A stretch of DNA of 64,000 nt. Source: Thysanoteuthis rhombus. Its lineage: Eukaryota > Mollusca > Cephalopoda > Oegopsida > Thysanoteuthidae. Below are positions 56,755 to 64,000 of this stretch, piece after piece (position 1 is the first letter of the stretch; each line of letters starts with the position of its first letter). The notes beneath the pieces were generated by a model. That model made no database searches. It saw only the letters and a list, made by a program, of their open reading frames with translations, and was not told where the DNA came from. The stretch is taken from the NCBI GenBank assembly GCA_963457665.1, contig OY735212.1, positions 2,287,897-2,351,896 of the forward strand. The letters are read 5' to 3'. The translations under genes were made by a program, and so were the position numbers.

Positions 56755-57112
56755 AAAAAATGGATATGTGATCCGACAGCAACAATTATGAATTGTGTTA
56801 TATAATTTTGAAGCTCTATTTGGAACACTCTCCCATTATTACACACTAAATGCATCCTTTGCCCTAACAGCACAAATAGAATAAACAATTAAAGAAAATA
56901 AAATCACAGCAGGAATTGAACCTGAAACCGGTAGCGTTGCTCTCATCACTGAGCCAAACAACCGTCAATAATTCTGAGTTCTAAATAACTGCTTTCACTC
57001 TAAATTCTCATTTTGTTCATCCATATAATATCTATATGTCTATATCTGCTCCATTTGTTCCTCTCGACACAAATAATTTTATCCTCAAGAAATGAATATG
57101 GAATCTGACAGG
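56755..57112 (-). mobile_element. tRNA-derived SINE, copy 1
   Basis: The minus strand carries GTTGTTTGGCTCAGTGATGA (A box) and GGTTTCAGGTTCAATTCCTG (B box) at tRNA spacing (56905-56975), with flanks matching the copy at 60990-61245. The 3' flank shares TTTATTCTATTTG and CCCATTATTACAC. The tRNA head is good enough to have been an RNA polymerase III promoter. Confidence 0.65.
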
Positions 57113-57132
57113 AAACATATCCAACGCAACTC

Positions 57133-57133
<1 letters not shown>

Positions 57134-57196
<63 letters not shown>

Positions 57197-57250
57197 TGTG
57201 TGTGCGCGTGTGTGTGTGCGTGTGTGTGGGGGGGGTATGTGTGTATATAT
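57134..57250. repeat. (TA)n(GT)n compound microsatellite
   Basis: About 60 bp of TA repeats followed by GT/GC repeats and a G run. Confidence 0.97.
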
Positions 57251-58020
57251 ATCAATGACTGAACTGATTCTATAATGATTTTTGACAGAAGTACCAGGGC
57301 GGGACAGATTGATCTTAGTCAGACGACATAGATACTTTGATACTAGGCAGATGTGCTGATGTATAAATAAATAATCCCGACACTTTTGACACATACTATG
57401 ATGGTAACACATTAGCAATAAAGATATCTATAAAATAAAGACAGAAATGATAAATGATTATCTTGCTGGCTTCCATAGTGGCATTGGTCCTGGAGGTCAG
57501 TGTTCAAGTTCTGGTAATTCAAAGTAGGTAAGTCCTCCTACATATAGAAGGGAAAAAAAGGGCACTGCATTTCTATGATAAGGGTGTCAAAATAAGGGAA
57601 GATAGTTTGAAAGAAAGAAGTGAAGTTTTTGGATAAGGGTGTGAAAAGAGGAAAATGTAAAAGATGACAGGAAGAATAACCCGGGCAGAAATAAAAAAAA
57701 ACAAAACAAAGAGAACTGAAAAAAAGAGTAAAAAATATCAAAGAAGAAATCAATAAATCATACGTATATACACGTATCTCAAACTCAGAACGAGTATGTC
57801 ACATATGACATTGATATAGAAGAGATAGTAAAAAGTTCAGGGCATGTTTTCCTGAACCTGGTTTCTGTACTTCTCTTCTCAACCTTTTAGCAAATGAGAG
57901 CAAATTTAGGTCTTACGATTGTTTGTGACTTTAGTTTTCAGGTGCGTCCACACATCTTTATGGCAGATATATTGCTCGGCCTTTAATGTCCTCCTCTTTC
58001 TACTGAAATTAGTCGTAGAG

Positions 58021-58185
58021 AAATGGTTCACCCGAAGTTCCAGACAAAGTTTCAAAGCAACCAAGCATGATAAGACAGAGAAATTGATATTTGACATTGC
58101 TATTAGTAGAAGAGAAATATTGATCTCTCAGTCTTATCCAATTGGATTGCAATGAAACTTGGCCAAGACCGCCGGGTGAACCATT
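58021..58185. repeat. 72-bp-arm inverted repeat
   Basis: Left arm 58021-58092 starts AAATGGTTCACCCGAAGTTC. The right arm 58113-58185 ends GGGTGAACCATT and is its inverse at roughly 80% identity by eye, with a loop of about 20 bp. A third, single-arm copy lies at 59627-59690 (TTGAAACTTTGTCTGGACCT). Confidence 0.75.
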
Positions 58186-58220
58186 CTCAGTTTCCTCTTC
58201 CTCTCGACTTTCTTCTCTAC

Positions 58221-59625
58221 ATCATCATCATCAGTCTTTTAACGTCTGTCGTTTGACATAGACCTTCCCCAGGATTCGCCACAATTCTCTGTCATATACG
58301 TCGCAGAGTCATGTTGTGAGTCATGATGTCCATCGGTTGTCTGTCATTCTTGCAACATGGCCTGCCCATTGCCATTTAAGATTTTTGATAGATTCTATGC
58401 CGTCTGGGACTCCCGCTTCCTTCTCATATACTGTGCTGTCTTGTGATCTCTCCTTGTAAGTTTGAACATGCTATTTATTTACTGTCCAACCACAGCAAAA
58501 TATGACAAAAATTCAGGGCTTAACGAGGGAAAATAGGTGCAACCCCTGAAAAATAGCGCCTGCCGACGTGACTTTGGTTGCGTAGCGACCGTACAATCTC
58601 CGCCACGAAAGCGTCCACTCTGGGACCTGCTCCTCTAAGTGCAATGGAGCAGTGCTGCCCCAGGGTAGCGGATCTCCAGCAACTGGGCCGAGTAATAATA
58701 GGAGAACCCAAGGACGAGTCCAAAGGCCTCCAATGCGCGTAGCAAAGCACAGCCCCAGTAAAACCTCATTGGCTAACGTTTGGCACCTGCGCACTCGGTC
58801 TTTGATGTCAACCAGCACACAATCTCCGGCCCATTCGACGGACAAGTGTCAGTACCTGCACCTTGGGCTCTGCTGTGGAACAAATACTACACCTTGATCC
58901 CCCAAAAAGGTCAGAAAAAGGTGAGGTCACGCATGATTCTCTCATGCACGCGTTGCATGCTTCTCAGTTTGTGGGTCTGTCTCTTGGTTAGGTTCCATGT
59001 TTCAGCTCCGTAAGTGAATATCGGGAAAATGGATTGATTGTATACTCTTCTTTTGGGGATTATTAGGATCGTCTGGTTTTTGAAAGTTGAGTCTGCTCTG
59101 CTGTAGGCTTACCATGCAAAAATTATTTTTCGCTTGATTTCTTCTTCTTTTGAGGATCTCATGGAGATTTGTTGTCCAACGTAGATGTAATGGTCTACTT
59201 TCCCCAGTTTTGCATCTTCGATTTTGACGGTTATGTTCTCATCTTCAATGTAATTGTTGCACATGATTTTCGTTTTTACTGAAATTCATTTCATGTGTAG
59301 GCCGACTCTTTTGCTTTCTTCGTTTAGTTCATTTAGCATTAGTTGGAGGTAGTGTAGGTTCTCTGCGAAAAGGATGAAGTCGTTTGCAAATCTAAGGTTG
59401 CTCAGATATTCACTGTCTATTTTGATTCCTCTATTCTCCCAGTCAAGGTTTCGGAAGATGTTCTCGAGGCAGGCAGTAAAATGTTTGGGTGAGCTGGTAT
59501 CATCTTGCCTTACTCCTTTTTTGGAAGAGGTCTTAGTCTTAATGCAGCCTGATGAAGGAGTTGCTGTGATTGTATATATGTTGCAGTTCTTTGACATATA
59601 TAGGGTCTACACCTCAGCATAGTTG
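58221..59625 (-). mobile_element. RTE-like LINE interrupted by a nested element
   Basis: Minus strand. 59597-59286 reads KKGVRQDDTSSPKHFTACLE, DSEYLSNLRFANDFILFAEN (the FADD catalytic motif mutated to FAND) and LNELNEESKRVGLHMK. Downstream segments down to 58921 match the copy at 5.9 kb. 58221-58470 carries the C-terminal end and a CAT (= ATG) tail. The reading is split by the insertion at 58471-58920. 5'-truncated within the reverse-transcriptase domain. Confidence 0.88.
58471..58920 (-). mobile_element. Unclassified 450-bp retroelement nested in a LINE
   Basis: Flanked by an imperfect 15-bp duplication of LINE sequence: GTAAGTTTGAACATG at 58456-58470 and GTGAGGTCACGCATG at 58921-58935. A duplication of this length fits LINE-driven insertion. 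On its own strand it runs from CTTTTTCTGACC to GGTTGGACAGTAAATAAATA, whose AATAAA resembles a polyadenylation signal. Both this copy and 56455-56745 keep long frames (NEVLLGLCFATRIG, LLLGP), but the proteins match nothing I know. No tRNA, 7SL or 5S head is recognised. Confidence 0.75.
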
Positions 59626-59626
59626 A

Positions 59627-60780
59627 ATATCAATTTCTCAGTTGTATCATATTGGATTGCTTTGAAACTTTGTCTGGACCTTCAGGTGCCCATTCCTCAT
59701 CAATATTTATCTCCTCCTCATGATACTGTAATGGATGGTGGACATATTGTCGAACCCGTGGTTTTTCGTTTTGTTTTGAGATATGAAAAACACCACTAAA
59801 ACAAAACATCGAAGAAAGAAGGCAAAAGGCACAATGTAAAGAGAGAAAAACATTATAGCGGAAGGAGAATGTGAAAAAGAGAAGACGAATTGAAAGTTGT
59901 TTTGATTAATTCTGGATTGGATGAGATCTCACCAGAATTTAAAAAAAAATGAAAAATAAAAGCTGAAAGAAGCCTGAATAATGATTAACAAAAATAGGCC
60001 TGGGAGGAGTACATAGCAATTGGTATTCACGGTAAGAGAGTCCAGATACAAAGAACGAGATAGAAAAGTTGACCGGTAAAACATAGAAGAGATTAATGCA
60101 ATCACGTTCTTCATGAGTGAAAATGGAAAAGCCATTGTCCAGCAGTGAACTTACAATGGTTGTTGATGATATATAATGGGGAGGAAAAGTGATAGAAATT
60201 TTATAAAGGATGAACATCGAATAAAAGAAATGAAAAATGTGTTTTTGCCGCTTGAAATATCCAGAAATGCCACATGAGCCCGAAGCGCTGTTCACTTTTC
60301 ATAGAAAGACTTTCTTTTTCCAAATTTGTCACTTTTGATAGCTAATGACTATTGGAACTGTGCCAGCAAAATGAAAGCCCTCACATCACCTATGTGACGT
60401 TTTTCATCATGATTCGTCACAGTCTGTATGTGATTCACTCGCTCTAGTTTGGCTGTCACCCATAACAGTAATCATCTTGCAAAGAACAATAAGCAAAACC
60501 ATTTGCTTTATACTGTTTCATTCGTATACACATCTGACCTTATTATTGATACGTCCGAAATGGAATTCATCAATTGTCTGCCAAAATTTTCAATTGATAA
60601 TCTATCAATGATTGCTGGGTGGACAAAACTGTAATAACTTCATTTCCGGTGCTAATTGTCCGTGTCCCAACCCTATTAAAAGCCGACATCCAATAAAAGA
60701 AATAGATACGAAAAAGAAAAAAAGTATGCTCCTATACCCCAGGAAATAGACACTACATAACACGTTTGAAAGAAGATAAT
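59627..60780. other. Intergenic DNA, one hairpin arm, nothing else recognised
   Basis: Begins with the third copy of the 58.0-kb inverted-repeat arm. A 118-codon minus-strand frame (59939-60295) is hydrophobic with no family signature. Confidence 0.4.
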
Positions 60781-60782
60781 AT

Positions 60783-61245
60783 ATTTTTATGATATATATA
60801 ATTATGAATTATGTTATACATTATGTATATCATTGAAACTCTTATTTAAATTATCTCCCATTATTACACGGTGAATGTATCATTTGGCCCAGAAGTAAAA
60901 TGGATTAAACAGGCAAAATGATACATTCACCGTAGAATAACAGGGGATAAATTAAAAGAAGAATTCCAATATCATATAACAGAATTTTTAATCATTCTGT
61001 TGGTTCATTACATTTCGCAGATAACATAATTGTTGCGTTGAAAGAAACTTATAGAGCAGATATAGTCCGTGAATGAACAAAATAAGAATTTAGAGTTGAA
61101 ATGTTATTTGATCCTTTGCATTGCCGGCAGCTTTCTAGCTCAATGGTATGGACAACACTACTTTGAAGCAGCTATCCGATCAGTTGTAGGTTCACTTCCT
61201 TCAGTAGCCTTATTTTCTTTGATTCTTTATTCTATTTGAGTTGTC
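60783..61245 (+). mobile_element. tRNA-derived SINE, copy 2, with inverted upstream piece
   Basis: The tRNA head at 61128-61200 has a TCTAGCTCAATGGTATGGAC A box and a GTAGGTTCACTTCC B box. The upstream part 60990-61105 and downstream part 61205-61245 match copy 1 in the same relative order. In addition 60783-60925 repeats the downstream part in inverted orientation. A 17-bp perfect hairpin is at 60869-60885 / 60916-60932 (CGGTGAATGTATCATTT). Confidence 0.6.
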
Positions 61246-61349
61246 TAAACCAAACTAAGAAGAAAATGGGAAAAAATTACATTTTTTTTAGAAAATGAAA
61301 TGACTGAGCTGAAAGTTGAAATTAAAGCCAACATAATTTTTTAAAAACA

Positions 61350-61965
61350 TTTTTTAGATATTACTGTTAACCTGAATGATAGCATCCCAAAACCATTTGG
61401 GAAAGAAAATTCCAATTCATATGTTAAAACGAAATACAATCATCCAAATACAATCATAGACATATCCCTAAAAAATAGAAACTAAGCTCAATTGCAATTC
61501 ATCGAACAAAAAAATATCTAAAAATGTAAGGAAAAATATACTAATGCCCTAAAAGACAGCAGTTTCACTGTGATTAGCTTTGAATACGATGAAAAAGTGG
61601 AGACCAATTGAGCAAAACACAGCAACAAGGGAAAAAAATAGAGGTAGGAAAATCATTTGGTACACACTGCAATTTAATCTACAAGTCAAAACAATTGAAG
61701 AGAAAATTTTCCTCAAACTAATAGGAGATGACTGGCCCTGAGCAACCTAAAGTGTTATATATGTCACATGGACAATCTGAAAATTAGCTATAACTGTTTG
61801 GACCGCTTCCAAAAATCGATAAAAAGGCATATCAGTAAAGTAATAAGACAAAATATAGATAAACCAGACTGTAATTGTACAAATAGTAACCAGTGCCCAT
61901 TGGGAAACAAAATATCTCAAACCAAATATTGTATATCAAACCGAAATGCCAACCTTTGAGAAACC
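61350..61965 (+). mobile_element. Penelope-like element fragment (RT end and linker)
   Basis: Frames read FLDITVNLNDSIPKPFGKEN, YVKTKYNHPNTIIDISLKN, then EKIFLKLIGDDWP, NLKISYNCLDRFQKSIKRHI and PDCNCTNSNQCPLGNK. These match the sequence after the reverse-transcriptase core in Penelope-like elements (FLD.T.NL..G...PYRKPN, NHPP.I..., FL.LID.HFP, KISYSCM, and the C.C....CPL cysteine motif before GIY-YIG). The GIY-YIG domain that should follow is not visible. Instead R4-like sequence begins at about 62020. It is a different family from the 13-kb element, with the CNC..CPL type of linker. Confidence 0.75.
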
Positions 61966-62019
61966 CTTTGAAACGAATAGAGATAACATGTATTTAGGGA
62001 AAGAGAACATGTAAGGTAA

Positions 62020-64000
62020 TTGATTAAAAAAAAAATCTACGTCTCAACGATAGACAATTACTTTTTAAAATCTGACAAAACAAAAGAAATCCCATTACAA
62101 TAAAAATATACGATGGAGCGCTTGAAATCATATAAGAAGAAATAAATATCATAGATATAACTAGCCTGAATAATATGATATACACTTCAGCAACAAATGC
62201 TATCGCAGATTATATATAGAAACAAAAACAAATAGGAATATATTATCGATGTGGAAGGAAAGGATACTGGAAGAGGTAGATTACCCGAGAGGAGAGTCAT
62301 TGATAGATGATGACCTCACTAAAAGACGGAACATTAAAACCAAATCTAAGAATGTCATGAGGAAATATCAGCTGGCAACTGAAAAAAAACTATCTCCAAC
62401 TGAAGATATAACCAAACAGAATCAAAACCCAAAGGATAAGAATTGATTTTTACGACCAAAAACTGGTTACTAATACAGACGCCAATAAATTTTACAGAGA
62501 AATAGGCAGATAGCCAGAAGAGAGTTAAAGACCACCTTAAACAGATGACGTAGAGAGATTCTGGGTGAACATTTGGAGAAACGGTAAAAAATTCAACGCA
62601 AATGCAAAGTGGCTTCGGACAGAAAATAAGAGAATGGAAGGTAAAGCCTTACAGCAATGGAGCAATGTAACAAAAGAAGTCCATAATGCTCTGAGGAAGG
62701 CACCAAAATAGAAATCATCAGGAATGGATAAAATCCTCAATTTCTGGCAGAACACCCTATCATCTTGTATGAAGCACCAGCGGGGTTAAGCAATGGTACC
62801 ATCTACCTCCAACTCCAAAGCTCTGAAACAAAAGATTAAAAAAATTACAGGCCTATTACCTGCCTCAAAACTACCTATGAATTAATCATGGCGATACCAT
62901 CGAATAGAATTTATAGCCATCTGGAAAACAACAATATCTTTCCTCAAGAACAAAAAGGATTCAAAAGAAGTTCTTATGGGCGCAAAGATCAATTTCTAAT
63001 TGATTATATGAGACTCAAGAACTGTTGAGCCAAATGTGATAATCTTAGTACAGGTTGGATAGTTTACCAAAAGGTGTTTGATAGTGTACCAAATATTTGG
63101 ATACTGAAAGCCTTGGAAGTATATAAAATCGCACCAGCTATAATTGATTCCCCTAACCATAGTATGCAAACATCAAACTGGAACACCAAAATCCTCCTTA
63201 ACCTCAATAAAGGTTTCTCTGAATCCAGGAATACAGCCATTAAATATGGAATCCTCCAAAAAGTTTCCCTTGCACCCATTCTTTTTTCTGCTGAGCCTTA
63301 ATTCCTCTTTCCAGTGAATCCCAAAATAACACCTATGGATATAAAAATGGAATGAAGAGAATAAACCACTCTTTCTTTTTGGATGATCTTAAACCCTATA
63401 CAAAGAGTCACTCTGAGTCAAAGGGCCTGTTGCAAAGTGGTTCAGTGATGATACTGAAAGGAAATTCGACCCAAATAATTGTGCAAAAGCAATTTTTAAG
63501 CAACAACGAAGGATATCCTCTTAGACCTGGTCACAACAATTCAAGAACTTGAACAAGAAGGTACTCATAAACACATGTGAATTATTGCAGGCAACGAAAT
63601 CCAACATGCATTCATGAAAAAAAGGGAAGAAAAAAAGAGTTTCACGGAAGGGCACAAGCTACTTTTAAACCTGAGCTTAACTCTAAGAACCGTATCTAAC
63701 CCGTCAAGACTTTGGCAGTCTCTAATGTGTAGTGCAGATTTAACACCATTAACTGGAACGTTATAGAATTGAGGTAAAAATAAGGAAACTCCTCACGAAA
63801 GACCAAATGCACCACCTAAAAAAAGAATTAGATTGACTCCAACTCCCGAGAAAAGAAAGTGGTAGAGGTATGATCCTATTAGAATAGTCATACAAAACTG
63901 CGACTATCGGCCTACACACTTACTTCTGGCAAGTGACGACTGAACGTTGATTAGTAAAGAAACCATGTGACAGCAAAAAGACTTCATTCAGGGGAATTTA
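62020..64000 (+). mobile_element. R4/Dong-like LINE ORF relic, cut by window end
   Basis: In order: an N-terminal basic region (MWKERILEEVDYPRGES, 62249); ERFWVNIWRNGKKFNANAKW; LRKAPKxKSSGMDKILNFWQ; YRPITCLKTTYELIMAIPSN (62845); FPQEQKGFKRSSYGRKDQFL; KVFDSVPNIWILKALEVYKI (63074); FFLDDLKPYTK with the catalytic DD (63373); and PRKESGRGMILLE (63846). This is the full order of R4/Dong-type reverse transcriptases (FW..IW, W..PGPDG, YRPI.CL, EQKGC...G..DQLLI, KAFDSVPH.WI, YMDDLKLY, LPR.EGGRGL). It is interrupted by several stops and frameshifts. The restriction-like endonuclease would lie beyond 64000. Copies at 48.0-49.4 kb show what that end looks like. Confidence 0.85.

Noticed and set aside
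56905..56975. Functional tRNA gene
   Set aside because: A and B boxes are good but the stems do not pair cleanly, and the flanks are repeated at 61 kb, so it is a SINE head.

Overview
The window is AT-rich eukaryotic (animal) DNA with no recognisable host gene. I find no multi-exon gene, no rRNA or functional tRNA gene, no CRISPR array and no bacterial signal. It is built from decayed transposable elements, microsatellites and unclassified intergenic DNA. Most open reading frames are chance frames or pieces of transposon proteins broken by stops and frameshifts. The mix of RTE-like LINEs with (GAT)n tails, R4/Dong-like LINEs in TAA repeats, Penelope-like elements, mariner/Tc1 relics, a Helitron end, tRNA- and 5S-derived SINEs and long CATA/TA/GA microsatellites suggests a large repeat-rich invertebrate genome. 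A mollusc, perhaps a cephalopod, is my best guess, but this is inference and no marker gene fixes the species.

Layout. 0-7 kb: three RTE-like LINE pieces, terminal-repeat DNA-transposon fragments, two copies of a long repeat here called family A, and a pyrimidine-rich minisatellite. 7-12 kb: mariner relic, tRNA-like sequences, a second LINE family and a clean 344-bp MITE with TA target duplication. 12-17 kb: microsatellites, the 3' part of a Penelope-like element with GIY-YIG remnant, a Helitron 3' end and a 5S rRNA-derived SINE. 17-28 kb: a foldback-like 2.1-kb structure with a 39-bp minisatellite, more family A, a LINE with C-terminal zinc finger and two Penelope-type terminal hairpins. 28-35 kb: an inverted pair of 5S-SINE/LINE composites around a CATA microsatellite, one arm running into a 2.2-kb LINE ORF relic. 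35-47 kb: sparse, with a CR1-like fragment, family A, LINE tails and a mariner relic. 47-51 kb: a second mariner-type transposase, two tandem R4/Dong-like 3' ends carrying the restriction-like endonuclease, and a LINE with a twin-priming 5' inversion. 51-64 kb: a Tc1 relic, tandem family A, a 450-bp retroelement nested in a LINE, tRNA-derived SINE copies, and at the right edge a Penelope fragment joined to an R4/Dong-like reverse transcriptase that runs off the window.

The elements interact mainly by insertion and by sharing machinery. LINE reverse transcriptases are the likely source of the SINE copies. Element tails (GAT, TAA, CATA, TA) seed the microsatellites. Several inverted pairs leave structures that could fold into long hairpins.
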